A stretch of 64,000 bases of DNA from Undibacterium pigrum (GCF_003201815.1 NZ_QJKB01000015.1:1-64000); one strand, 5' to 3'. Positions 25,614 through 34,620 are shown, counted from the stretch's first letter. Program-made: numbers and translations. Notes: generated by a model from the letters alone, not told the origin.

Positions 25614-25735
25614 TTAATGGTTGGTTAATTAAATGAAGTAAATCGTCCATGCAATATCACAGGACGATCAGAAGCTTTTTTTTGTAGCACCAAATCGCAG
25701 TAATCCCACTGCCATCACATGAAAAGGAAATCATC

Positions 25736-26755
25736 ATGACACACTTGAAATCGCTCCTCGCTGCAACCGCTATCAGCCTCTCCATCAGCAACGCCTTTGC
25801 CGCGGGTAGCCCTGGTGTTGAACCGACTACACAAGCCTTCCTGCAGGCGCTGGAAGCTGGTGGTGGCAAGCCACTGGAACAATTGCCTGTGGCTGATGCA
25901 CGTGGCGTGCTGGTTGGTGCACAAGCTGGTGTCAAGCTGGTGCTGCCTGCGGCTGATGTGTCTGAGAAAACCATCAGGCTTGATGGTAGCGATATCAAAC
26001 TCACTATCGTGCGTCCGGCTGGCGTCAAAAAAACCTTGCCCGGCTTCATGTACTTCCACGGCGGTGGCTGGGTACTGGGTGACTATCCTACTCACGAAAG
26101 ACTGGTGCGCGATCTGGTGGCAGAATCCGGCGCTGTCGCCATCTTCGTCAACTATACACCTTCACCAGAAGCAGGCTATGGCGTTGCCATCAAACAGGCC
26201 TATGCCGCAACCAAATGGGTGGCAGAGCATGGCAAGGAAATCCAGGTCGACGGCAGCCGTCTGGCAGTCGCAGGCAATAGCGTCGGTGGCAATATGGCAG
26301 CCGTGGTCAGCCTCATGGCCAAAGACAAGGGCGGCCCCAAACTGCGCTCACAAATCCTGTTGTGGCCAGTGACGGATGCTGACTTCAATAACGAATCCTA
26401 CAAGCAGTTTGCAGAAGGCCATTTCCTGACCCGCAATATGATGAAATGGTTCTGGGATAATTACACCACCGATGCCGCCAAACGCCAGGAGATTTATGCG
26501 TCCCCCTTGCGTGCCAGCACTGAACAACTGACCGGCTTGCCACCAGCGTTGATACAAACCGCAGAATTCGACGTGCTGCGCGACGAAGGCGAAGCCTATG
26601 GCCGCAAGCTCGATGCAGCAGGCGTCAAGGTCACAACGGTAAGATACAAGGGCATGATCCATGATTTTGGTTTGCTGAATGTGCTGGCCAAAGTACCGGC
26701 AGTACGCTCAGCGATGTTGCAGGCGGGTGGGGAATTGAAGGCGAGTCTGAAGTAA
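25736..26755 (+). CDS. Secreted alpha/beta hydrolase (hormone-sensitive-lipase family)
   Basis: Periplasmic or secreted esterase of 339 aa. A signal peptide of about 22 residues ends at NAFA-AGS. The HSL-family oxyanion motif HGGGW lies near residue 105 and the nucleophile elbow AGNSVGGN near 180. The Asp (AEFDVLRDEG) and His (GMIHDFG) complete a full triad. The second elbow residue is Asn rather than the usual Asp of GDSAGG. The start has a purine-rich AAAAGGAAATC site. Its promoter region carries OhrR-like boxes, so induction by organic hydroperoxides is inferred. Confidence 0.93.
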   Translation: MTHLKSLLAATAISLSISNAFAAGSPGVEPTTQAFLQALEAGGGKPLEQLPVADARGVLVGAQAGVKLVLPAADVSEKTIRLDGSDIKLTIVRPAGVKKTLPGFMYFHGGGWVLGDYPTHERLVRDLVAESGAVAIFVNYTPSPEAGYGVAIKQAYAATKWVAEHGKEIQVDGSRLAVAGNSVGGNMAAVVSLMAKDKGGPKLRSQILLWPVTDADFNNESYKQFAEGHFLTRNMMKWFWDNYTTDAAKRQEIYASPLRASTEQLTGLPPALIQTAEFDVLRDEGEAYGRKLDAAGVKVTTVRYKGMIHDFGLLNVLAKVPAVRSAMLQAGGELKASLK

Positions 26756-26798
26756 GGGGCGTACATTTTTAACGCAGCTTGCAAACTTTAAAACATCA

Positions 26799-26945
26799 AG
26801 ACCACTCAACACAGAGGCACAGAGACACAGAGCAGGCACAGAGGAGAACATATGGCAGACTGCAAGCCATAGCGAGTTCTACGAGATATTTAATCCCTCA
26901 GTGCCCCTCTGTGTCTCTGTGCCTCTGTGGTGAGATTTTCGGTCT
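26799..26945. repeat. CACAGAG-family inverted repeat
   Basis: Left end AGACCACTCAACACAGAGGC followed by ACAGAGACACAGAG; the right end is its complement (CTCTGTGTCTCTGTGCCTCT, then GTGGTGAGATTTTCGGTCTT). The ends are about 36 bases each, with a central spacer of about 70. Similar copies lie at 24605 and 61529. Open frames across it are not credible genes. Confidence 0.85.
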
Positions 26946-27028
26946 TATTCAAAAACACAATCAAATATCAAGTCAAGCCGTAGGGCACACCTTGTATTTG
27001 GCATTGAAAAAGACTTTACAGCACTCAG

Positions 27029-27135
27029 CACGTAGGTTGGGCTGCGCTTTATCAGCCCAACACTGGGCGTTCAAATGACGTATACGTTTTTTGAAACCAA
27101 GTGTTGGGCTGATACCCCGTAGCCCAAGCTACGAG
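27029..27135. repeat. GTAGGTTGGGCT-family REP pair
   Basis: GTAGGTTGGGCT...CAGCCCAACACTGGGCG near 27032-27069 is followed by GTGTTGGGCTGATACCCCGT and AGCCCAAGCTAC near 27100-27133. This makes two opposed REP-like hairpins. The rest of the 26756-27259 gap shows nothing else. Confidence 0.75.
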
Positions 27136-27259
27136 TTAATAGCACTTCCAGACCTTCAGGCTGTGCCGCACGCATCGTCTTTTAAAATGCTACACAGCGA
27201 TGGTGCGCACGGTGCGCCCTGCAGGACATTTATCTGTATTGAAAAAGACCAGACAGCAC

Positions 27260-27418
27260 TCAGTTTTTTGATTGAACCACATCCAGCTTGTAAACCCCCG
27301 CCACAGGATCATCTTCCACCGTCACCGCAGTGATGCTGGCATTGTCATCGCCGAAACTTACTGCTGGCAGCATAATGCCATTGATGACAGCCTGCAGGGT
27401 ATAGCCAGGACAAGCCAT
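27260..27418 (-). CDS. Candidate small protein, 52 aa, downstream of DUF2007 gene
   Basis: A 52-codon frame beginning MACPGYTLQAVINGIML and ending LDVVQSKN. ATG 27418 comes five bases after the TAA of the DUF2007 gene, inside AACTAAGGAACATG, which gives a binding site overlapping the stop and suggests coupled translation. Composition is protein-like (acidic, with DDNASITAVTVEDDP). I recognise no family. It could equally be a 3' remnant of a longer lost gene. Confidence 0.5.
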   Translation of the reverse strand: MACPGYTLQAVINGIMLPAVSFGDDNASITAVTVEDDPVAGVYKLDVVQSKN

Positions 27419-27423
27419 GTTCC

Positions 27424-27894
27424 TTAGTTCTTGCCTGTATCTTCAAGAGACTTTTCTTTGCAAATGTGACCGCAGGCCATGCATGTTATTTTGCGGGGTT
27501 GTGGCACGATAACACCCAGAAAAAAATAGATACCGATAGCACTGAGCATGCCCGGATTTGTGTTGCTGTATGAGATATCGCTGCTGCCACAATGCGGGCA
27601 AGTGTCTGGCTGGTCGGCAGCGCCAAACTCAGCCTCCGTTGCCTCTTGCAGGGCAGAGGCATAATCACCCTGCATATATTGCGCAAGCACTTCTTTGGCG
27701 CGCTCCTGCGCCGCATAAGGCACACGCAAATCCACGCCACCAAGGGCTGTGGACCATTGCCAGTTGAGCCAGATCTGATGCTCACTCGCCAGGCATGCCG
27801 GGATATCTTCAGACTCCAGCAAACCCCTCAAGATATGGGCATCCCAGGGATTGAGGAAGGTGGCGATGGTAATTAAATCTTTTGATTGAGACAT
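27424..27894 (-). CDS. DUF2007 signal-transducing-like protein with zinc ribbon
   Basis: Protein of 156 aa. The N-terminal DUF2007 domain (about 5-80) has the family pattern FLNPWDAHILRGLLESEDIP then VDLRVPYAAQERAKEVL. A C-terminal zinc-ribbon (CPHC near 98, CMAC and a last Cys near 140) is interrupted by one hydrophobic segment (AIGIYFFLGVIV). It may therefore be membrane-associated with a metal-binding cytosolic tip. DUF2007 proteins are annotated as putative signal transducers without a defined reaction. The gene is followed by a coupled 52-codon frame. Confidence 0.85.
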   Translation of the reverse strand: MSQSKDLITIATFLNPWDAHILRGLLESEDIPACLASEHQIWLNWQWSTALGGVDLRVPYAAQERAKEVLAQYMQGDYASALQEATEAEFGAADQPDTCPHCGSSDISYSNTNPGMLSAIGIYFFLGVIVPQPRKITCMACGHICKEKSLEDTGKN

Positions 27895-28038
27895 ACTTTG
27901 GACGCAGAAAAAGCCCGGGCCGGTAGTGTTGATAATGGATATGGAGCGCGCTGAAAAATATCATGATGCAGATATGCTGACGCAAGTATACACCAGCCGC
28001 TTGAGCAGCGATGATCTCAATGAGAGCCGAAATAAAGA

Positions 28039-28980
28039 TCAGGCCAGCCCAGCCCCCTCATGCATGCGCAAGGCCGTACGCATCTGCCTGACTTCTTCCA
28101 GCGGGCTGCGGCCAAACAGGCGTTTGAATTCGCGGCTGAATTGCGAGCTGCTTTCATAACCCACGGTATTCGAGGCGGTATAGGCATTCATGCCAGAACG
28201 TATCATCAGCAGGCGTGCCTTGTGCAGGCGCATGGCCTTGATGTACTGGATGGGCGTGGTGCTGGTTACCTGTTTGAAGTGCAGATGAAAGGCGGGCAGG
28301 CTCATGCCGGATTCACGCGCCAGGCTGTCTACATCCAGCTTGTCGCTGAAACCATCATGTATCTTGCGCAGGGCGCGGGTGATTTTCTGGAAATGGCTGC
28401 CCTGGCTGAGGGCGGCGCGCATGGCTGCACCTTGTTCACCCATGAGTATGCGGAAATAAATTTCCCGCACGATGGCAGGTGCCAGTATCTTTGCCTCCAG
28501 CGGCGAAGCCAGGGCTTGCAGCAGGCGCAGCACCGCCTGGGCCAGAGTGTCGTCTACCTGCGTGGCATACATGAAGGCCGCTGCAGCATTTGCGCTGGCC
28601 GGGTTTGCAGGGGCAGTAATCTGTGCCTCCTCAACCGCCAGCGCCAGTTCGGCTGCCAGGGCGTGCTGTATGCCTACATGGATGCCCAGCATGGGTTGCT
28701 CGCTGCTGGCCTCAGTATCGGCTTCAAAGGGCATGGGCGCAGAGACCACCAGGTATTGCCGCGCATCATAGACAAACATGGCATCTCCCAGATAGGCACG
28801 CTTGCGCCCCTGCACGATGATGCAGATGCAGGGCTCGTACATGACAGGCGTGCGGCTATAGGCATGGTCGCTGCGCATGAAATGCACGTAGTCCAGCGCC
28901 GAGGCAGTAAAGCCTTCCTGTAGCGCCAGGCTCGCCACCATGTCTGCCAGTTTCTGGTTGATATCGTGCTGGTTTTGCAT
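28039..28980 (-). CDS. AraC-family transcriptional regulator
   Basis: Regulator of 313 aa. The N-terminal AraC_N cupin-like domain (about 20-180) has the family motif YEPCICIIVQGRKRAYLGD, followed by the C-terminal double helix-turn-helix (about 205-305) with SLPAFHLHFKQVTSTTPIQY and YESSSQFSREFKRLFGRSP. Proteins with this N-terminal domain often control an adjacent oxidoreductase. It is divergent from the SDR gene at 29149, with 168 bases between starts, which makes that gene its likely target. ATG 28980 begins MQNQHDINQKLADMV. Confidence 0.93.
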   Translation of the reverse strand: MQNQHDINQKLADMVASLALQEGFTASALDYVHFMRSDHAYSRTPVMYEPCICIIVQGRKRAYLGDAMFVYDARQYLVVSAPMPFEADTEASSEQPMLGIHVGIQHALAAELALAVEEAQITAPANPASANAAAAFMYATQVDDTLAQAVLRLLQALASPLEAKILAPAIVREIYFRILMGEQGAAMRAALSQGSHFQKITRALRKIHDGFSDKLDVDSLARESGMSLPAFHLHFKQVTSTTPIQYIKAMRLHKARLLMIRSGMNAYTASNTVGYESSSQFSREFKRLFGRSPLEEVRQMRTALRMHEGAGLA

Positions 28981-29148
28981 AAGTGTGATGAAGAGGAACA
29001 GGCATTCATCATAGCAATAATCGCTGCAAATTTGCCAGGCGTAATAGGATTAGGCAAGAATCAGAAAGTTTCCGGCATTTAGTTTGTGCTGCTGTCTGCC
29101 TATCATGGCCACATTCCGCAATCAGCGGTCCTACTCGAAAGGCAGATC

Positions 29149-29991
29149 ATGAAACAAAAAACCTGGTTAATTACTGGTGCCACCCGTGGCATAGGTGCAG
29201 CCATCGCCAAGGCTGCACTGGATGGTGGCGACAAAGTCGTCGTCACTGGCCGCGATATCAGCAAACTGCAAAGCCAGTTTGCCAGCTATGGTGACAAAGT
29301 GCTGGCACTGACGCTGGATGTCAATGATGAAGCCCAGGCACAAGCCGCAGTGAAAGCCGCCTGCGCACAGTTTGGCAGTCTCGATGTGCTGGTTAATAAT
29401 GCTGGCTATGGGCAACTAGGCCTGTTTGAAGAAATCAGCACCGCAGAAATCCGCCAGCAATTCGAGACCAATGTGTATGGCAGCATGAATATGGCACGCG
29501 CTGCCTTGCCTGTCATGCGTGAACAAAGGCGCGGGCATATCTTCAACCTGTCATCAATAGGCGGCGTGGCCGGTTTTGAAAGCGCATCCGTGTATTGCGC
29601 CAGCAAGTTTGCCATAGAAGGTTTTTCTGAATCGCTGGCGCTGGAAGTGGCACGCTTTGGCATCCACGTCACTATCGTCGAGCCCGGTTTCTTCAGGACA
29701 GATTTTCTGGACCAGACTTCGGTACGCTATGGCGACAAAACCATTGCCGACTATGCCAGGAGCGGCATCAACAGCCGTGAGACTTTTGCCAGCTACAACC
29801 ACCAGCAAGCCGGTGACCCGGTCAAGCTGGGCGCAGCGGTGCTGGCCATCAGCAATATGGCAGAACCACCATTGCGCTATGCAGCCGGTTCTGATGCGAT
29901 AGAAGTCGTCGCTGCCAGCCTGGAAAAACACCAGCAGGAATTGCAACAATGGCGGGTGTTGTCGGTGTCGACGGATGGGGATTTTGCATAG
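29149..29991 (+). CDS. Short-chain dehydrogenase/reductase
   Basis: NAD(P)-dependent oxidoreductase of 280 aa, classical SDR type. Cofactor motif TGATRGIG (10-17), NNAGYG (about 85) and catalytic Ser-Tyr-Lys in NLSSIGG and YCASK (about 140-160) are all present. The subgroup with a long C-terminal part (RTDFLDQTSVRYGD onwards) acts on small carbonyls of unknown identity here. ATG 29149 follows GAAAGGCAGATC. It faces the AraC gene across a short shared promoter region. Confidence 0.95.
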   Translation: MKQKTWLITGATRGIGAAIAKAALDGGDKVVVTGRDISKLQSQFASYGDKVLALTLDVNDEAQAQAAVKAACAQFGSLDVLVNNAGYGQLGLFEEISTAEIRQQFETNVYGSMNMARAALPVMREQRRGHIFNLSSIGGVAGFESASVYCASKFAIEGFSESLALEVARFGIHVTIVEPGFFRTDFLDQTSVRYGDKTIADYARSGINSRETFASYNHQQAGDPVKLGAAVLAISNMAEPPLRYAAGSDAIEVVAASLEKHQQELQQWRVLSVSTDGDFA

Positions 29992-30003
29992 ATCAGGTTT
30001 CAC

Positions 30004-30036
30004 AGCAGGGTGCGTCGTGCGTACTGCGCACCCTGC
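30004..30036. other. Stable hairpin after the SDR gene
   Basis: GCAGGGTGCG (30004-30013) pairs with CGCACCCTGC (30027-30036), a 10-bp stem with a 13-base loop. No T-run follows on plus, so it is a repeat-type palindrome or weak 3'-end stabiliser rather than a sure terminator. Confidence 0.5.
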
Positions 30037-30125
30037 AAAAACGCCTCTCTTCCTTCTTTGTCAAATATGCAAAATGTGACATACTTGCACTGTATTATTG
30101 ACAAGTAATGAACAGGGGAGGGTGA

Positions 30126-31058
30126 ATGCGGGGTGCTTCATGTCTGCATGCGTTGGCAGGGAAGTGGTTCAGGTGCTTAGCCCTGGCCGCAGGCTTGCTC
30201 GCCAGTGGCATGAGCCAGGCCGCAGGTGAGACTGCGGGCGAGATCAACTGGTATGTCTACCCGCTGCCGCCGCTGTATATTCCTGATGGGCCAAACAAGG
30301 CGGAGGGCATCCTTGATCTTGCTCTGCAACGCCATGTCATCCCTGCCTTGCCTGCCTACCAGCACAAGCTTATCCACGTGCCGCTCAAGCGTCTGGAATT
30401 GATGCTCAGGGATGAACCCAATGCCTGCGCACTGGGCTTGTTTAAAAATGCCGAGCGTGAAAAAACCATGGTGTTCTCGACGCCATTCTTTGCCCAGATA
30501 CCACCGGGTGCCATGATACCGCGTGCACAGATTGCGCAATTGCGCCCCTATCTGGGTGCGGCTGACAAACTCAGCCTCAGTCGTTTGCTGGAAGATGAAA
30601 CCCTGACCGTTGGCGTGCAAAGTGGCCGCAGCTATGGTGCTGCCATTGATGAGCTATTGCAGATGTATAAGGAGAAGGGCAAGAAAAACATCTTCCTCAA
30701 CAGCGCCCCCAATGCCGCGAAAAGCCTGTTCCAGATGAATGCCCTGGGACGTGTCAACCTCATCCTCGGCTACCCCTATGAAGCCAGTTTTTTGAACGGT
30801 CGTGACAGCGCAGATTTTGTAGACCTGAAATTCTATCCCCTGCAAGAACAGCCCCCTTTCCTGCTGGGGTATGTGGCCTGTTCCAAAAGCCCGTTTGGCG
30901 AACTAGCCATAGAACAGATCAATGCCGTCCTGGCCCGCCGCGATCTGCTGGAAAGCATCGCCTCTTATTACGAAGGCTGGCTGCCTGAAGATGCTCACCC
31001 GCTGGCGCGTCAGGTGTTTAACCTGGCTTTTCCTGTCAAGGCAAGACCGCGTAAATAG
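30126..31058 (+). CDS. Periplasmic substrate-binding-like protein (TIGR02285-like)
   Basis: Protein of 310 aa with a signal peptide (about 1-32, ending SQAAGE). The mature part has the bilobed solute-binding character of amino-acid binding proteins: INWYVYPLPPLYIPDGPNKAEG at the start of lobe 1, and LTVGVQSGRSYGAAID and FQMNALGRVNLILGYPYEAS in lobe 2. No transporter genes are beside it, so it may be a free-standing sensor or enzyme-like relative. AGGGGAGGGTGA precedes ATG 30126. A Lrp/AsnC regulator follows 92 bases later. Confidence 0.82.
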   Translation: MRGASCLHALAGKWFRCLALAAGLLASGMSQAAGETAGEINWYVYPLPPLYIPDGPNKAEGILDLALQRHVIPALPAYQHKLIHVPLKRLELMLRDEPNACALGLFKNAEREKTMVFSTPFFAQIPPGAMIPRAQIAQLRPYLGAADKLSLSRLLEDETLTVGVQSGRSYGAAIDELLQMYKEKGKKNIFLNSAPNAAKSLFQMNALGRVNLILGYPYEASFLNGRDSADFVDLKFYPLQEQPPFLLGYVACSKSPFGELAIEQINAVLARRDLLESIASYYEGWLPEDAHPLARQVFNLAFPVKARPRK

Positions 31059-31150
31059 TTTGGCACAAATCAGTTTCATCAATAAGCTGGAAGTTCCAGA
31101 TGCTACAATTCCCTACCAGATCACTGCTTACGACCTAGCTTATATTCACC

Positions 31151-31627
31151 ATGCAACTTGACCGATTCGACCGCCAGTTACTCAATCTGGTTCAGCAAGA
31201 TTCCAGCCTGGCGGCTGAGCGCCTGGCCGAACAGGTGGCCTTGTCACCTTCGGCCATACAAAGGCGCTTGCGCCGTTTGCGCGAGCAAGGAGTCATCGTG
31301 CGTGATGCCGCAGTGCTTGACCCGGCGCAGATAGGCCGCCCCAATTTCTTCATCGTCTCGCTGGAAGTCGAACGCGAGCGGCCAGAACTGCTGGCACAAT
31401 TGCGTGCATGGCTCAATGAGCAGGAACATATACAGCAAGCCTTCTATGTCACCGGTGAAGTTGATTTTGTCCTCATCGTCACGGCACCGCATATGGAAGC
31501 CTTTGAAGCACTGATGTCGCGCCTGCTGCAAGAAAATGCCAACGTCAAACGCTACACCACCAACGTCGCCCTGGGGCTGGTCAAGCGCGGGCTGAATATC
31601 CCTGTACCGCTGGATGAGGCTGAATAA
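31151..31627 (+). CDS. Lrp/AsnC-family transcriptional regulator
   Basis: Protein of 158 aa: N-terminal helix-turn-helix (about 3-60, FDRQLLNLVQQDSSLAAERL then VALSPSAIQRRLRRL) and a C-terminal ligand-binding RAM domain (about 70-150, with YVTGEVDFVLIV). Such regulators sense amino acids and form dimers to hexadecamers on DNA. Its target is unclear: the upstream gene is a binding-protein-like gene and the downstream neighbour is a GST on the other strand. The start MQLDRFDRQLL fits the family. Confidence 0.94.
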   Translation: MQLDRFDRQLLNLVQQDSSLAAERLAEQVALSPSAIQRRLRRLREQGVIVRDAAVLDPAQIGRPNFFIVSLEVERERPELLAQLRAWLNEQEHIQQAFYVTGEVDFVLIVTAPHMEAFEALMSRLLQENANVKRYTTNVALGLVKRGLNIPVPLDEAE

Positions 31628-31655
31628 TTTCAGAAAAGCGCTGGCACCGTTTCCT

Positions 31656-31759
31656 GTAGGAGCGGCTTCAGCCGCGAATGGCTGATGTATCTGATAAAAG
31701 CTGATATAAGCTGAGGCGACAGACACGGCAAAAATGTTCGCGGCTGAAGCCGCTCCTAC
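31656..31759. repeat. REP pair (GTAGGAGCGGC family)
   Basis: GTAGGAGCGGCTTCAGCCGC and its complement enclose about 60 bases in the gap between convergent Lrp and GST genes. Confidence 0.9.
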
Positions 31760-31793
31760 GATGCCTGGGCAAGCGTATTTATTCTGCTCTTTA

Positions 31794-32411
31794 TTAATCC
31801 TGGGTTTCACCCGACAAAGGCGTCGCCAGCATGGATGGCCGCGTGATGAAGGCTTCATACCAGGCCGTCAATTTTGGTCTTTGTTCCCTGAAGCCGGGCA
31901 GCTCACGAAACTCCAGCCAGCTCAGCGACGTGGCCACTGCAATATGGCCAACATGCACAGCGCCATCCACATCCAGTTCCTGCTCCAGCCAGTCATAACT
32001 GGCCAGCAGTTTTTGCGTATGGCCATCACGCAGTGGCGGATAGCGCAAGGCTTCCGGGCGGCGTGAGGTTTCCCAGCGCACTGCAATACCAGAGTCTGCC
32101 ATACCCTTGGCGACGGCCTGCACTCGCAAGGCATGCCAGCGTGCTTCACCCTGCAAGGGGATCAGTGGGCGGCCCGTGTGCAGGCTGTCCAGGTATTCGC
32201 AAATCACATCAGAATCAAAAATGGGTGGCAAGCCTGGTCGCAACAATACCGGCACTTTTCCCAGCGGGTTTTGTGCATAGACGGCTTCATTGCGCTTGGT
32301 CGGGCTGGTTTCATGGTGGATAACTTCCAGCTGCCCAGCCAGGCCAGCTTCATGTGCAAATACCAGGGCTTTGCGTGCGTAGGGAGAATGGGTTTGATAA
32401 AGTAATTGCAT
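31794..32411 (-). CDS. Glutathione S-transferase family protein
   Basis: Cytosolic protein of 205 aa. N-terminal thioredoxin-fold domain (about 1-78) has the catalytic-Ser type start QLLYQTHSPYARKAL, the cis-Pro KVPVLL and the gamma-glutamyl contact DSDVICEYL. The C-terminal helical domain (about 85-200) follows. Glutathione conjugation or reduction of an unknown substrate is expected. It is divergent from a PLP-dependent lyase gene, with 150 bases between starts. Confidence 0.93.
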   Translation of the reverse strand: MQLLYQTHSPYARKALVFAHEAGLAGQLEVIHHETSPTKRNEAVYAQNPLGKVPVLLRPGLPPIFDSDVICEYLDSLHTGRPLIPLQGEARWHALRVQAVAKGMADSGIAVRWETSRRPEALRYPPLRDGHTQKLLASYDWLEQELDVDGAVHVGHIAVATSLSWLEFRELPGFREQRPKLTAWYEAFITRPSMLATPLSGETQD

Positions 32412-32561
32412 GGCGATGTTTTCATGTAGTGAGAGACTGCACTAATGCTAGTCCTGGTCTCGCGCATTTTCGGCGCAATGGTCGGCCTGATTCTGCGTTT
32501 TTCTAGCAAGTTGCAGCCATCTTTGCGGCGCAGATTTTTCCTGCGCCTTTACACTGGGCAA

Positions 32562-33602
32562 ATGAAAACCACATCACTACACCAAATACAGGCATCATCC
32601 CTGCTGGATGCTTATCAGGCCACAGACTTGCTGGACTTGCCACAACTGGCTGCTGCTGCAAGAGTCGGGCGCGTTCTGGTCAAGGCAGAAAACCAGCGCC
32701 CGCTGGGCAACTTCAAGGTATTGGGCGGCATGGTCGCCGCCTTGCGCGCCCTGGCACGTGCCACAGGCATAGCGACGCTGGAAGAATTGCAGACAGCCAG
32801 CACGCTACCCAGACTCATTTGCGCAAGCGATGGCAATCACGGCCTGGCAGTAACAGCCGCAGCCAAAAGGGCAGGTACAAAGGCCATCATCTATTTGCCA
32901 GAGGGCGTGGCCGCAGCCAGGGCAGAGCGCATACAGCGCCTGGGCGGTGAAGTCGTCTGGATCAAGGGCAGCTATGATGAAGCCGTCTTGCAAGCAGCTG
33001 CAGCAGCCAGCAAGGGCGCAGGCTTGCTGGTGGCAGACACCTCGGCAGACCCGCATGACATCGTTGTGCAAGACGTCATGGATGGTTATGGCCTGATTTG
33101 TACCGAATTACAACAGCAATTACCAACTCAACATGCACAGCGTCCAAGTCACCTTTTCATACAGGCAGGCGTAGGTGGCCTGGCGGCCGCGATGGCGCAG
33201 GGTTTGTATGCCAGCATGTGTGATCCTCGCCGCATCATCGTCGTCGAACCTGCATCAGCCGCCTGCGTCGCCCTGGCCCTGCAAGCTGGCCATCCGCTCA
33301 ATGTCACTGGCGAGCTTGAGACCAGTGCCCAGATGCTCTCCTGCGGCCTGGCATCCACCCCGGCGCTGGCGATCTTGCTGCAACACCAGGCCAGCGCCGT
33401 CAGCGTCAGCGAAACGCAATTACAGGCTGCCATCAGCATCATGCAAAGCCACGGCGGCCCGGCCAGCACCGCATCTGGCTGCGCTGGCCTGGCAGGTTTG
33501 CTGCATGTCGCAGCAGACCCGGCATTAAGGGTAGAGCATGGGCTGGATGAAGATAGTTGTGTGTTGCTGGTGGTGACGGAAGGTGCGCTGCCCGTACTTT
33601 AA
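32562..33602 (+). CDS. PLP-dependent lyase, diaminopropionate ammonia-lyase/threonine dehydratase-like
   Basis: Fold-type II PLP enzyme of 346 aa. The PLP lysine is in RPLGNFKVLGG (about residue 50). The substrate loop is ASDGNHGLA and the phosphate-binding glycines are in AGVGGLA. The order and the CGLAS block recall diaminopropionate ammonia-lyase more than biosynthetic threonine dehydratase, but it lacks the longer C-terminal part, so substrate is uncertain. I chose ATG 32562 (MKTTSLHQIQ); the upstream in-frame stretch is Arg-rich and unlike protein. Binding site is weak (GGGCAA). Divergent from the GST. Confidence 0.88.
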   Translation: MKTTSLHQIQASSLLDAYQATDLLDLPQLAAAARVGRVLVKAENQRPLGNFKVLGGMVAALRALARATGIATLEELQTASTLPRLICASDGNHGLAVTAAAKRAGTKAIIYLPEGVAAARAERIQRLGGEVVWIKGSYDEAVLQAAAAASKGAGLLVADTSADPHDIVVQDVMDGYGLICTELQQQLPTQHAQRPSHLFIQAGVGGLAAAMAQGLYASMCDPRRIIVVEPASAACVALALQAGHPLNVTGELETSAQMLSCGLASTPALAILLQHQASAVSVSETQLQAAISIMQSHGGPASTASGCAGLAGLLHVAADPALRVEHGLDEDSCVLLVVTEGALPVL

Positions 33603-33756
33603 TGATTTGACATGCTAAGTTGCAACTCCCGGCGAACGGCATCGTTTCAGTATCATGGAGATGATGCACATTCATGGCAAGCAAGGCCTCAATTTATCTT
33701 GTCTCGGCCATGCGCTGTGCCTATACTAAGAAAATAACATCATATCGGGAGACATC

Positions 33757-34209
33757 ATGAAGCGATTTGCATTGATCTTTCTGGCTTTGTTAAGTGCCAT
33801 GATTTTCCCGAATGCCTATGCTGACAGCCCGGCTGATGCCATAGATATGGTTGAAAGAGGTCTGGCCTACGTCAAGAAAAACAGTGTTGAAGCACTCATC
33901 AAGGAAGTGAATAACAAAAATCCTGAGTTCGTCAAAGGCGACCTTTATCTCGTCGTGCGCAGCCTGGACGGCACCACCCTGGCACATCCCATCAATCCCA
34001 AGCTGGTAGGCAAGAACATGATAGTCTTGCCTGACGCCGACGGTAAATTCTTCCGCAAGGAAATCGTTGAAGGCGCAAAATCCAAGGGTAAAGGCTGGGT
34101 AGATTACCGCTACAATAATCCTGTCACCAAACAACTGGAAAACAAATCCACCTACTATGTGCGCAGCGGTGATTACACCTTGGAAGCGGGGATTTATAAG
34201 GGCAATTAA
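33757..34209 (+). CDS. Secreted single-Cache domain protein
   Basis: Protein of 150 aa. A signal peptide (about 1-22, ending NAYA-DS) is followed by one Cache_2 domain with VERGLAYVKKNSVEALIKE, then LDGTTLAHPINPKLVGKN and GKGWVDYRYNNP. Most Cache domains belong to receptors; here nothing follows, so it is a free periplasmic ligand-binding module, possibly partnering a separate membrane sensor. GGGAGACATC precedes ATG 33757. It stands alone between genes on other strands. Confidence 0.88.
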   Translation: MKRFALIFLALLSAMIFPNAYADSPADAIDMVERGLAYVKKNSVEALIKEVNNKNPEFVKGDLYLVVRSLDGTTLAHPINPKLVGKNMIVLPDADGKFFRKEIVEGAKSKGKGWVDYRYNNPVTKQLENKSTYYVRSGDYTLEAGIYKGN

Positions 34210-34227
34210 GGCAGCCTGAACTAGCTG

Positions 34228-34620
34228 TCATCCTCGCCAAATATCGAGCCGCAAAATATCAAAACCAATAAAACGTCCCAGGCAATCAGGATCACTTACT
34301 TCCACAGGAATGGGCAGCAAGCATGCGCCACAATCTGCCAATGCAATGCCGTCATTGCTATCTACGCTGACCAGTTTGGCCAGGACACGGTAAGACCATA
34401 AGCCAGTAGAGACGAGTGCCAGTTCCTCAAAGGGGTTTACCCCGATGTCGGCGTCATCATCAAACATACATGTGAACTTGACCTCAAATTCTTTACCTTG
34501 CTGTGGATAAGGCAAAGCAGAATAGACAACATTGTCCATGCCTGTTATTTGCCTGCCCTTGATCTCAATGATCATGGCCTCACCTTCTTCACCTGTAGAG
34601 CTGATTAATTTTGCGAGCAT
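34228..34620 (-). CDS. Hypothetical protein, 130 aa
   Basis: Unrecognised cytosolic protein, acidic, with FEVKFTCMFDDDADIGVNPF in the middle and a Cys pair in LADCGACLLPIP. The end (FDILRLDIWRG) overlaps nothing. There is no membrane segment. ATG 34620 is preceded by AAGTCCTCATCAC without a clear site; M16 (34575) is an alternative. The next upstream gene on the same strand is the ExbD-like gene, 195 bases away, so no operon is evident. The 194-base gap above it holds no visible signal. Confidence 0.6.
   Translation of the reverse strand: MLAKLISSTGEEGEAMIIEIKGRQITGMDNVVYSALPYPQQGKEFEVKFTCMFDDDADIGVNPFEELALVSTGLWSYRVLAKLVSVDSNDGIALADCGACLLPIPVEVSDPDCLGRFIGFDILRLDIWRG

Noticed and set aside
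26779..27333. Small plus-strand frames between the esterase and DUF2007 genes
   Set aside because: They cover CACAGAG and GTTGGGCT repeats and lack binding sites.
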